DNA of 38,366 bases, taken from NCBI RefSeq assembly GCF_000971055.1, contig NZ_LARW01000124.1, positions 1 to 38,366 of the forward strand, read 5' to 3'. Shown piece by piece: positions 18,075 through 25,074 of this stretch (its first letter is position 1; each line of letters begins with the position of its first letter). The translations under genes and the position numbers were made by a program. This DNA is from Sphingomonas sp. SRS2. GTDB taxonomy: Bacteria; Pseudomonadota; Alphaproteobacteria; Sphingomonadales; Sphingomonadaceae. Under the pieces are notes generated by a model. That model was not told the DNA's origin. It was given only the letters and a program-made list of their open reading frames with translations, and ran no database searches.

Positions 18075-19274
18075 ATGACCGACGACGATATCCTGGCCGA
18101 ACTGGGTGTTGATCTTACACCGAAGAAGGCTCGTTCTCGCACGCCGCGCGAGGAGCGCATCGTTGCCGGTTTCGAGGATATCCTGAAGTTCTTCGACGAG
18201 CATGGCCGCGCGCCGCAGCATGGCGAAAACGGTGACATCTTCGAACGCCTGTATGCAGTAAGGCTGGACCGCCTGCGCGCCCAACCGGAGAGTGTCGAGC
18301 TGCTGACAGATATGGACAAGCATGGTTTGCTGGATGCCGGGGATATGGGTGTGCCGCCTGCGGCTGACGAGCTCGATGACAGCGCGCTGCTGGCCGAACT
18401 CGGCATTGACGACGCCCCAGCCGAAGACATCACCCGGCTTCGGCATGTCCGATCCTACGAAGAGAAGCAGGCGGCAGAGGAAATCGCCAGCCGCACGCGG
18501 TGCGAGGATTTTGCGACATTCAAGCCGCTGTTCGATCAGGTTCAGGCCGACCTGGAGGCTGGCGTTCGCATCACCCGGGCGTTCGTGAAGGATGCCGGGC
18601 TGTCGAAAGCGACAATCCACACCGGCGAATTTTTTATACTGGGCGGTCAGATTGCTCATGTCGCCGAAGTCGGCGAGCTCATAAAGGCACCCAATGGCGA
18701 GACGGATGCCCGCTTGCGCGTCATCTATTCCAACGGGACGGAGAGCGACCTGTTACTGCGCTCGCTCCAGCGAGCGCTCTATAAGGACGACGGCGGCCGC
18801 CGAATCACCGAACCAACGGCGGGACCGTTGTTCGACAAACCCGACTCGACGCCGGACGAGCCCGATCACCTTTCGGCCGGGACGTTATACGTCCTGCGCA
18901 GCCACTCGACTCACCCCACCATTGCGGCCAATCGCCAATTGATTCACAAGATCGGAATCACGGGGGGCACGGTTGAGGCACGTATTGCCGGTGCCGCAGA
19001 TGACTCGACCTACCTTCTTGCCGATGTCGATATCGTGGCGACTTACAAGCTATATGACATTGACCGCCCCCGCCTTGAAGCGCTCATCCACCGCGTCCTT
19101 AATGCTGTGAGGTTCGAGGCCGAGATCCCGGATAGGTTCGGCAAGCCAGTCCGGCCGCGGGAATGGTTCCTGGTCCCCCTCGCAATCATTGACCAGATTG
19201 TCGCCGGCATTGGTGACGGCTCTGTCGTCGGCATGACATATGATCCGGCGACGGCATCGTTAAAAAGGAGCTGA
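18075..19274 (+). CDS. GIY-YIG / MUG113-type nuclease of the methyltransferase trio
   Basis: 399 residues from ATG 18075, one base after the helicase stop; an in-frame GTG at 18066 would overlap it. Two copies of a short motif, DDxxLAELGxD (residues about 4-13 and 99-110), lie in the N-terminal part. The C-terminal third looks like a GIY-YIG domain of the T5orf172/MUG113 group: LYVLRS near 271, HKIGITGGTVEARI near 290-303, and a Glu in RLEALIHRVL near 335 as the metal ligand. No other nuclease candidate is present in the trio, so this would be the cutting subunit. The reading frame also stays open upstream inside the helicase gene, which is not used. Confidence 0.75.
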   Translation: MTDDDILAELGVDLTPKKARSRTPREERIVAGFEDILKFFDEHGRAPQHGENGDIFERLYAVRLDRLRAQPESVELLTDMDKHGLLDAGDMGVPPAADELDDSALLAELGIDDAPAEDITRLRHVRSYEEKQAAEEIASRTRCEDFATFKPLFDQVQADLEAGVRITRAFVKDAGLSKATIHTGEFFILGGQIAHVAEVGELIKAPNGETDARLRVIYSNGTESDLLLRSLQRALYKDDGGRRITEPTAGPLFDKPDSTPDEPDHLSAGTLYVLRSHSTHPTIAANRQLIHKIGITGGTVEARIAGAADDSTYLLADVDIVATYKLYDIDRPRLEALIHRVLNAVRFEAEIPDRFGKPVRPREWFLVPLAIIDQIVAGIGDGSVVGMTYDPATASLKRS

Positions 19275-19344
19275 TCGCCGGAGCAACCTTTGCGCCAGGC
19301 GATCCTTACGCCTCTCCTGCGCTAGACTACGGCACGATCGCCGG

Positions 19345-19551
19345 TCAATCAGCGCTCGGCTTCTTCCGCTCGCGAGCGGGGGCCGGTTCTTGCTTCGTAC
19401 CGAAACGCTGGAGAAAGGCGGCCTGGATTTCGTCTAGCGATTCCTCGATCGATTCGTTGGTAAGCGCCTGGATCACGTCCTCCAATCGCTGCGGCGCAGA
19501 TGCCGAGCGAAAGTAGGAACCGGAGCTTGCTCTAAGGGTGTGTCGCTTCAT
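19345..19551 (-). CDS. 68-aa hypothetical protein overlapping the Ntn-like gene
   Basis: From ATG 19551 the frame encodes 68 residues, MKRHTLRASSGSYFRS..., with a basic N-terminus, a mid helix RLEDVIQALTNESIEESLDEIQAAFLQRF and a charged tail ending KKPSAD. It starts 20 bases inside the end of the upstream gene (19532-20890), in another frame, with GGAG ten bases before the ATG. The overlap indicates co-expression with the Ntn-hydrolase-like protein. No family is recognised. A partner, inhibitor or pilot peptide of that protein is possible. Confidence 0.55.
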   Translation of the reverse strand: MKRHTLRASSGSYFRSASAPQRLEDVIQALTNESIEESLDEIQAAFLQRFGTKQEPAPARERKKPSAD

Positions 19552-20890
19552 CACCACTTTTCTCCGCTGCTTGAAACTGTCCAAAACGCCGCCACATGTA
19601 TCTCGGGTTCAAATCGGCTCGAAAATGATGCTTGCGCTTGACCCAGACAAAGCCCTCGGCACGCGTTATCAGCGCGACATCGATGGGACCACCGACAGTC
19701 CCAGCATCATCGGAGGCCTTGCGTTCGATCGCCGTGATATTCACGAGCGCTTCCGCAAGTTCAATAAGGTCCTGCTTTGGCATGAGAGCGATCGTCTCTT
19801 TGAACTTCTTCTCGAATTCTGCGGTCAAATTCACTGCGAATTTCGACTCGAACTGCCCCGCGATCAATTGGCCGAGGAACCCGCCCATGTCTTCCGGCGC
19901 GATTTCAGTCCCATCCGCCTTAATGATCTTCAATTTGGCCCGCTCGAAATTCTCCTGAACAGCGCGGGCGACATTCTGCTCGATAAACTCTCGGCTGGCA
20001 TCCACGAACCGATTGTCGATTCCCTTGAGCAAACGGTCGATAACATCGGTTTGAGCGAATGAGATCGCGCTGCCGGTCCCAGTGCCACGCGATATCGTAA
20101 CATCGTGTGACTTTTGGTAGCGAAGCCGGCCGCAGATATGGCCGTCGATCCCCACCGCGTAGAGCGAGGGAAACAGATCCTTGGCACCTGTCTCATTGGC
20201 GCCAAAACCACAAATGATCAACCCGCTGCTGTTGACGCGGTCGATATCCTTCAACAGCACGTGGGCAATCAATTGCGTGAAAATATCGACTTCATCCGCA
20301 TTGGCCTTGAACGGGTAAATCTCGCCATTGAGTGCTGCCAGCTGCGACCGGATTTTGCGCATGACATCATCATGAGTGATGCCTTCGAGACTTTCCAGCG
20401 TTGGCTCGGTCTGGAGAATCTTCAATTGGTCAGTGGTGGCCTCGAGGAACAATCGGCGCAAAACGCTCTGCAAATTTTCGTTGCCATTTTCTTCGTCGGC
20501 AGCCTCGCTAACCAGTCCCCGCACGCTCTCGGCTAGGTTCGCGGCCTCCTCGCGTACAAGCGCCGCGACCCAGCGGTCGATATCCGGATCCTTCACGGCG
20601 GGATGGTTCGAGACGAAGTCCAGGAACCGTTGCATCCATTGTTTGATGGACAGTTTGTCGGCGTCCGCCGGCGGCGCACACCGGAATTCCTTGGCGACAA
20701 TCTCCCAGGGCACGCCCAGGAAATCCATGCTGCCGTTGACCATGAGAGCGATCGGGAAGCGCTCGCTCAGTTCGAAGAGCTTGTCGCCGGTGTCGAAAAC
20801 CTTGTCGGTACCAAATCCGGAGACTGTCACTGCGCTGTCGGCGGCGATCGCAACACCCAGGCGGTTGATCACGGCGATCTCAGTCGTCAT
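19532..20890 (-). CDS. Ntn-hydrolase-like (proteasome beta-like) protein
   Basis: 452 residues. The N-terminus MTTEIAVINRLGVAIAADSAVTV resembles proteasome beta/HslV subunits: removal of Met exposes Thr-Thr; Asp18 fits the conserved Asp17; and a Lys (K30 or K37, in DKVFDTGDKLFEL) fits Lys33. LMVNGSMDFLG (about 50-60) is in the place of the conserved glycine turn, and ICGFG with YAVGIDGHI (about 225-245) recalls the second sheet. The remaining 200 residues are helical and unfamiliar, so the protein is about twice the size of a proteasome subunit. Inferred to be a self-activating Thr peptidase or an inactive relative. It is the downstream-most large gene of a leftward arm that starts beside a ubiquitin-like operon. 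Confidence 0.5.
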   Translation of the reverse strand: MTTEIAVINRLGVAIAADSAVTVSGFGTDKVFDTGDKLFELSERFPIALMVNGSMDFLGVPWEIVAKEFRCAPPADADKLSIKQWMQRFLDFVSNHPAVKDPDIDRWVAALVREEAANLAESVRGLVSEAADEENGNENLQSVLRRLFLEATTDQLKILQTEPTLESLEGITHDDVMRKIRSQLAALNGEIYPFKANADEVDIFTQLIAHVLLKDIDRVNSSGLIICGFGANETGAKDLFPSLYAVGIDGHICGRLRYQKSHDVTISRGTGTGSAISFAQTDVIDRLLKGIDNRFVDASREFIEQNVARAVQENFERAKLKIIKADGTEIAPEDMGGFLGQLIAGQFESKFAVNLTAEFEKKFKETIALMPKQDLIELAEALVNITAIERKASDDAGTVGGPIDVALITRAEGFVWVKRKHHFRADLNPRYMWRRFGQFQAAEKSGDEATHP

Positions 20891-20979
20891 GCATGACCCG
20901 CACGTTTATCCCCTTCGCCTGGCCCCACCTAGCTCGCTCCAGCGCGCTGCGCGGTTACTGCGAAATGAAATAGACAGCA

Positions 20980-20998
20980 ATCATATATGATCAGTCAA
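20980..20998 (-). promoter_or_regulatory. putative promoter/operator of the Ntn-like gene
   Basis: On the minus strand TTGACT (20998-20993) is a good -35 box. Immediately after it, a perfect 12-bp palindrome ATCATATATGAT (20980-20991) would lie in the spacer, and a weak -10 (TCTATT) follows about 18 bases from the -35. This sits about 90 bases before the start codon. Confidence 0.35.
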
Positions 20999-21034
20999 AC
21001 GACAATTGCCATCCCGTTATTAGGCAGCTCGTGG

Positions 21035-21655
21035 TTAGCGAGGCTCCTTGTCCCGCATAGGCAGGATGACGTCGCGTAATGCGCCGGGCGCTTCAGGGTC
21101 AATGGCGATCTCTCCGTCCGCGCCCTTCTCGAGGACCAGGCGAGGTTTTTTATCCGAATTGTCATAGACATAGGCCCGGTCTGCTGCCTCGAGAAACCAA
21201 GGCAGTTGCGCCAAGGACCGGTGAAAGCGGCTCACGATTTTTTCTTCGGGCACATCATGCCCGCCCTTGCGGACGCGTTGCCTCACACGCTCGATATTAA
21301 GGTCTGGCGTCGCGAGCATAACGAAGATCAAGCGAATTTCGAAGCCATAGCTTTTGGCCTCTTCGACGAGGTCGCGATATTTGTCCGTCGAGAGCACGGT
21401 CTCCACGCCGACCGTATGATGGGTGAGAAGCGACGCGCGCAACCAGCCCATTATCCTTTCGACCGCCCGGAGATTGGCATCCTGAAGTTGCAGGTTCTCC
21501 TGCTCGACGATGAATCGGGTCAAGAGGTCCGGATTGATGATCCACACCGCGCGGCCGAAATCCTCGATCAATGTACTGTCGTAAAAAGTGCTCTTACCGG
21601 ACCCGTTTGGCCCTGCCACGATCCAGAGCCGCGGACGGCTAGGCTTTGTCATCAT
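21035..21655 (-). CDS. zeta-toxin-like P-loop kinase
   Basis: 206 residues from ATG 21655 (GTG 21673 is an alternative). The Walker A motif GPNGSGKST starts near residue 13, followed by INPDLL and, near residue 70, VGVETVLST, the pattern of zeta-toxin-like and related small P-loop kinases; IERVRQRVRKGGHDVPEEKIVSRFHRSL contains the arginine-rich lid. Zeta toxins phosphorylate UDP-N-acetylglucosamine and are held by an epsilon antitoxin; related enzymes in defence islands have other targets. Its start overlaps the end of a 79-aa gene, the usual arrangement of a toxin-antitoxin pair, although the small protein does not resemble epsilon. Confidence 0.75.
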   Translation of the reverse strand: MMTKPSRPRLWIVAGPNGSGKSTFYDSTLIEDFGRAVWIINPDLLTRFIVEQENLQLQDANLRAVERIMGWLRASLLTHHTVGVETVLSTDKYRDLVEEAKSYGFEIRLIFVMLATPDLNIERVRQRVRKGGHDVPEEKIVSRFHRSLAQLPWFLEAADRAYVYDNSDKKPRLVLEKGADGEIAIDPEAPGALRDVILPMRDKEPR

Positions 21656-21878
21656 GAGGGGTATCGGCGTCACCGAGCTGTTTGTTCTGACGGATGGCGC
21701 GCTCTACTGCGAAGCCAAAGGCGTCCAGCAGATCGCCACCAAGCGACTTGCTATCAGCGTCAACCAACCGGGCTTTCACGCGCTTACCCTGGAGGGTCAC
21801 GATCCGGCGAGACTCCAGGTCCGGCGCGCGTGCGGCGCGTGCCTTCTTGCCCAAGGATCGTTCGACAATACGTACCAT
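21639..21878 (-). CDS. 79-aa small protein, candidate antitoxin of the zeta-like kinase
   Basis: 79 residues, preceded by GGAAGAGG close to the ATG. It is basic at the N-terminus (MVRIVERSLGKKARAARAPD) and has a C-terminal helix GDLLDAFGFAVERAIRQNKQLGD. Its last codons overlap the ATG of the zeta-like kinase gene by 17 bases, so the two are coupled. No known antitoxin family is recognised. The role is inferred only from size and position. Confidence 0.6.
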   Translation of the reverse strand: MVRIVERSLGKKARAARAPDLESRRIVTLQGKRVKARLVDADSKSLGGDLLDAFGFAVERAIRQNKQLGDADTPHDDKA

Positions 21879-21929
21879 GACCTCTTCCTCTAACGCCTAT
21901 TGCCTGGGCGCCGAGACGCCTTTCCCGAT

Positions 21930-22310
21930 CTAATCATCCGAACCCAATAATCCCAGCGCCCGCATTTGGAGCAGGAGCTTATCGAGCTCTTCTTCGCTCA
22001 TCATAGCGATCTGATCGGGTTCTACCAATGCGCGAGCCTTGGGGCTTGCGACTAGAACGCGATCCACCATCTGACGCTTATTCAACTGCTGCCGCATCTG
22101 CGGACCACGTCGATCCGGTCGCCCCGCAACCCGAGCCGGCAGGGCTACGCGCTTGAGTTGTGTCCGCAACCGCGCGTCGACGAGCGATGCCATGCGCTGC
22201 GACAGTTCCGCGGCCCCAGGGCCAGCGAGAATATCCACATCCGCGCTTGCCAAGAGCTCATCCTCGAGCCGTGACAGCATCGCCCCGGCATCGTTCGCTT
22301 GGTCGATCAT
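21930..22310 (-). CDS. 126-aa protein coupled to the sigma-like gene
   Basis: 126 residues, mostly helical: MIDQANDAGAMLSRLEDELLAS, ELSQRMASLVDARLRTQL, a basic central part PARVAGRPDRRGPQ, and a C-terminal amphipathic helix SEEELDKLLLQMRALGLLGSDD. No Cys, no membrane segment. Its ATG overlaps the stop of the sigma-factor-like gene (ATGA). A cytoplasmic anti-sigma or co-regulator role is possible from position; no family was recognised. Confidence 0.6.
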   Translation of the reverse strand: MIDQANDAGAMLSRLEDELLASADVDILAGPGAAELSQRMASLVDARLRTQLKRVALPARVAGRPDRRGPQMRQQLNKRQMVDRVLVASPKARALVEPDQIAMMSEEELDKLLLQMRALGLLGSDD

Positions 22311-22894
22311 CCCTCAATTCCCTCTGGAAAATAGCGAGCAAGGCCGCGCCGCAATCGGCGCCGGCAGGTTTCATATTCGCGATGCGACAGCCCGAGGCTG
22401 TGCTGCATTTCTTCGGCGCTGAGGCCATCCGCCATCGCGCTGAGGATTCCTTGAACAGCCTCATCGCCTTCGAAGATCACCTGAACTTTCTCGAACAGGT
22501 TGCGGGCAAGCGCCTCTCGTTCGGGTCCCGGCGCGCTATCCGCCACCTGCAGAAGGGGATCCTCGTCCTTCTCCTCCTCCTGATGGGACCGAAGTGTCAC
22601 GATCGCGGCCTGAGCATGCTTGCGCCACAGCTCGCTTGCAAGACTGCGGATCACCTCCCGCAGAAAAGCGACCAGCGGCATCTTGGCGGGCCAGCGGCGC
22701 GCGCCGCTCAGCAGTTTTTCGATCGCCTCGTCGACAAGATCTTCCCAGCTCGCCCCGGGCAAACCGTGGGCGCGAAGCTGCGCAATGCGGCCAAGGCGCG
22801 CGAGATCAGCGGCGGTCAGGCCCGCGAGAGCAAGCGCGGCTTCGGCAACCGACACATATCGTTCATCCTGATCATTCACCGCGATCATGCTCAT
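22307..22894 (-). CDS. Sigma-70/ECF-like sigma factor homologue
   Basis: 195 residues. The segment SWEDLVDEAIEKLLSGARRWPAKMPLVAFLREVIRSLASELWRK (about 50-95) has the region-2 pattern of sigma-70 family proteins, and LSAEEMQHSLGLSHREYETCRRRLRRGLARYF at the end (about 158-190) is a region-4-like helix-turn-helix. It is the first gene of the leftward arm and is divergent from the ubiquitin-like operon across 126 bases, so it may control that operon, its own arm, or both. The ribosome binding site is weak. A DNA-binding regulator unrelated to RNA polymerase is the main alternative. Confidence 0.68.
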   Translation of the reverse strand: MSMIAVNDQDERYVSVAEAALALAGLTAADLARLGRIAQLRAHGLPGASWEDLVDEAIEKLLSGARRWPAKMPLVAFLREVIRSLASELWRKHAQAAIVTLRSHQEEEKDEDPLLQVADSAPGPEREALARNLFEKVQVIFEGDEAVQGILSAMADGLSAEEMQHSLGLSHREYETCRRRLRRGLARYFPEGIEG

Positions 22895-22959
22895 ATCCGT
22901 TCATGCTGACGAGGCGAATGCATCCGGACAGAGCTTGCAAAAATAATTTCTGATCTTGG

Positions 22960-22973
22960 CCGGTCCGGACCGG
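22960..22973. promoter_or_regulatory. 14-bp palindrome in the divergent promoter of the ubiquitin-like operon
   Basis: CCGGTCCGGACCGG is a perfect palindrome, 48 bases before the start of the Ubl-E2 gene and 66 bases from the sigma-like gene. An A/T-rich stretch (AAAAATAATTT, 22939-22949) just upstream could contain a -10 box. The location suits an operator shared by the two divergent units. Confidence 0.4.
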
Positions 22974-23004
22974 GGCGGCTGGGCAGCATTAGGAGGTACA
23001 GCTC

Positions 23005-23058
23005 ATGAGGGAGTGTCGCCATGACCGACGGGAAAGACAAGCAGCCGAAGGAATATAA
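23005..23058 (+). CDS. 17-codon ORF with strong SD overlapping the Ubl-E2 start
   Basis: The best ribosome binding site of the region, AGGAGG (22991-22996), is placed eight bases before ATG 23005, not before the Ubl-E2 start. That ATG opens a 17-codon frame (MRECRHDRRERQAAEGI) which runs through the true start at 23021 in another frame and stops at 23058. It may be a translated leader that modulates the main gene, or simply a decoy. The main gene has its own GGAG seven bases upstream. Confidence 0.3.
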   Translation: MRECRHDRRERQAAEGI

Positions 23059-23680
23059 ATTTCAGATCGACAAGGAGCATTACGAGACCGCCAATCCAAC
23101 ACCGACGGCACGCGAGTTGCTCACCATTGCCGGCAAGCTGCCTGTCGAGCGGTTTGCCCTTTATAGCAAGGGTAAGGGCCAACCGCGGCGCCTCGAGCTG
23201 GATGAACGTGTCGATCTGCGAGAACCTGGCAACGAAAAGTTCCTGACCCTGCCCCTCGACCAGACCGAGGGACTGGGCGCAGGCCGTCGCCAGTTCGCGC
23301 TCCCCGCCGAGGACGGTGAATGGCTGGATAGTCTTGGGCTTGTATATGAGCTCATCGCCGAAGGCGGGATCCCCCGCGTGGTAATCTATGGCTGGCCGAT
23401 GCCTGCAGGCTACAATGTCGCCAAAGTCGATGTGAATGTCAGGATCGACCCTGGCTATCCAGACACTCAGATCGACATGGCTTATTTCAGCCCTGCCTTG
23501 GTGCGAACGGATGGGCGGGCAATCGCAGCTCTGTCCGACGATAGCTTCGACGGCAAGATCTGGCAGCGCTGGAGCCGTCACCGAACCCCGGCCAATCCGT
23601 GGCGGGCGGGACTAGACAATCTGGCCACACATTTCGCCTTGGTCGACGACTGGCTCGCCCGCGAGCTTCGCAAAGGATAA
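23021..23680 (+). CDS. Ubiquitin-like domain fused to an E2-like (UBC-fold) domain
   Basis: 219 residues. Residues about 11-82 (KEYKFQIDKEHYET, TARELLTIAGKLP, DERVDLREPGNEKFLTLP) match the beta-grasp 'multiubiquitin' domain; only one copy is present. Residues about 95-215 (GEWLDSLGLVYELI, PRVVIYGWPMPAGYN, VDVNVRIDPGYPDTQIDMAYFSPAL, WQRWSRHR, LATHFALVDDWLAREL) match the prokaryotic E2 'family E' fold. There is no cysteine anywhere, so an E2 thioester cannot form on this protein. The junction lacks Gly-Gly, but the C-terminus ends LRKG with a terminal glycine. It is the first gene of a three-gene operon with a JAB-E1 fusion and a DUF6527 protein. Role inferred: modifier and/or scaffold in ubiquitin-like conjugation. 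Confidence 0.82.
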   Translation: MTDGKDKQPKEYKFQIDKEHYETANPTPTARELLTIAGKLPVERFALYSKGKGQPRRLELDERVDLREPGNEKFLTLPLDQTEGLGAGRRQFALPAEDGEWLDSLGLVYELIAEGGIPRVVIYGWPMPAGYNVAKVDVNVRIDPGYPDTQIDMAYFSPALVRTDGRAIAALSDDSFDGKIWQRWSRHRTPANPWRAGLDNLATHFALVDDWLARELRKG

Positions 23681-23685
23681 GACTC

Positions 23686-25074
23686 ATGAAGCTCTTCTCG
23701 CTGACACTCACCAGCCAGCAGCATGCTGAACTCCAAGCACATCTTTTTCCGGGTGATGGCAAGGAAGCCGTAGCGCTACTGCTGTGCGGTCGCGCCGCCG
23801 GAACGGAGAAAACCCGTTTAGTGGTGCGCTCGATCCACCCCGTCGCGCATGATGTGTGCGAGAGAACACCGGAGAGCGTGACCTGGCCCACTGACATGCT
23901 GCCCGACCTTCTCGCCCAGGCAGCGCGATATGGCTGGTCGCTGTTCAAGATGCACGGGCATATTGCGTTCGATCGCTTTTCGGACATCGACAATATAGCA
24001 GATCGCGCCCTATTCCCGGGAATTCATGGATGGGTAGAAGGGCCGCACGGCAGCGCGGTTATGCTCGACTGCGGCCGCATTTTCGGCCGATGCGTTACCG
24101 ACGTGGGCGGCTTTATTCCCCTACATCATGTCAATGTCGTGGGCGACGATCTAGCCTATTGGCAGACCGCCGATCAAAGTCTGCCGGTTCCCGAACATGC
24201 CCGGCGGGTCGCTCAGAGCTTCGGCGCTGGGACCTATGAGCAACTCCGTCGGCTCCGCATAGCCGTCGTGGGGTGCTCGGGCACTGGTAGCGTGGTGATC
24301 GATCAGCTTTCGCGCAACTGCGTGGGTGAACTCGTCTTGGTCGATCCCGATCGCATCGAGGACAAGAATCTCAACCGCATCGTCAACAGCCGGCGCGCGG
24401 ATGCGGTCGGCGGCCGCTTCAAGGTCGACGTCCTCGCCGACGCAATCGAGGCCTTAGATTTCGGAACGCGCGTCGAGCGATATCCCGTCTCGCTATTCTC
24501 GCCGAAGGCCCTCGAAGCGGTCGCTAGCTGCGACATCGTCTTCGGCTGCATGGACAGCGTGGACGGGCGGCATCTCCTCAACCGGCTCGCCACATTCTAC
24601 CAGCTCGCCTATTTCGATCTGGGTGTAAAACTGGAGGCGGACGGCAAGGGTAGCGTCGATCAGGTTTGCGGGACGGTGCATTATCTCAAGCCCGGCGGAT
24701 CGAGCTTGCTCAGTCGAAACGTCTACACGCTCGAACAAGTACGGGCAGCGGGGCTTTATCGAGTGGATCCGGCGGCATATCGCGATCTGCGCGAGCGCGG
24801 CTATATCAAGGGAGTGCCGGAAGATCGACCGGCAGTGATCCAGCTAAACAGCCTAATTGCATCGCTTGCGGTCAACGAACTGCTGGCCCGGCTCCACCCT
24901 TACCGGCTCGATCCGAACGAAGAATTCGCCATTCACCGGGTAAGCCTCAGCCACGCCATCTACGAACATGTTGGCGACGGTGAGCCTTGTCCGCTTCTGG
25001 TGCGGCACATCGGCCGCGGCGATGTTACCCCGTTGCTCGACATGCCCGAGCTAAGCCTCAAGGAGGCCGCATGA
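23686..25074 (+). CDS. JAB/JAMM peptidase fused to ThiF/E1-like activating enzyme
   Basis: 462 residues from ATG 23686, six bases after the Ubl-E2 stop, with AAAGGA nine bases upstream. The N-terminal domain has the JAMM metal site: Glu27, H90-G-H92, Ser99 and Asp102; the H-to-S spacing is one residue shorter than usual. The C-terminal domain has the E1 nucleotide loop GCSGTG (about 196-201), VDPDRIEDKNLNR with the catalytic Asp and Arg, FGCMDSVDGR, and a Cys in VDQVCGTVHY (about 340) that could be the thioester site. Thus one protein can both activate and cleave a ubiquitin-like modifier. The fused order JAB-E1 and neighbours fit the Ubl/E2/E1/JAB groups known from comparative genomics. Confidence 0.9.
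   Translation: MKLFSLTLTSQQHAELQAHLFPGDGKEAVALLLCGRAAGTEKTRLVVRSIHPVAHDVCERTPESVTWPTDMLPDLLAQAARYGWSLFKMHGHIAFDRFSDIDNIADRALFPGIHGWVEGPHGSAVMLDCGRIFGRCVTDVGGFIPLHHVNVVGDDLAYWQTADQSLPVPEHARRVAQSFGAGTYEQLRRLRIAVVGCSGTGSVVIDQLSRNCVGELVLVDPDRIEDKNLNRIVNSRRADAVGGRFKVDVLADAIEALDFGTRVERYPVSLFSPKALEAVASCDIVFGCMDSVDGRHLLNRLATFYQLAYFDLGVKLEADGKGSVDQVCGTVHYLKPGGSSLLSRNVYTLEQVRAAGLYRVDPAAYRDLRERGYIKGVPEDRPAVIQLNSLIASLAVNELLARLHPYRLDPNEEFAIHRVSLSHAIYEHVGDGEPCPLLVRHIGRGDVTPLLDMPELSLKEAA

Noticed and set aside
16967-18433. 488-codon minus-strand frame across helicase and nuclease genes
   Set aside because: Antisense to two well supported genes, Ser/Arg-rich low-complexity start, no motif.
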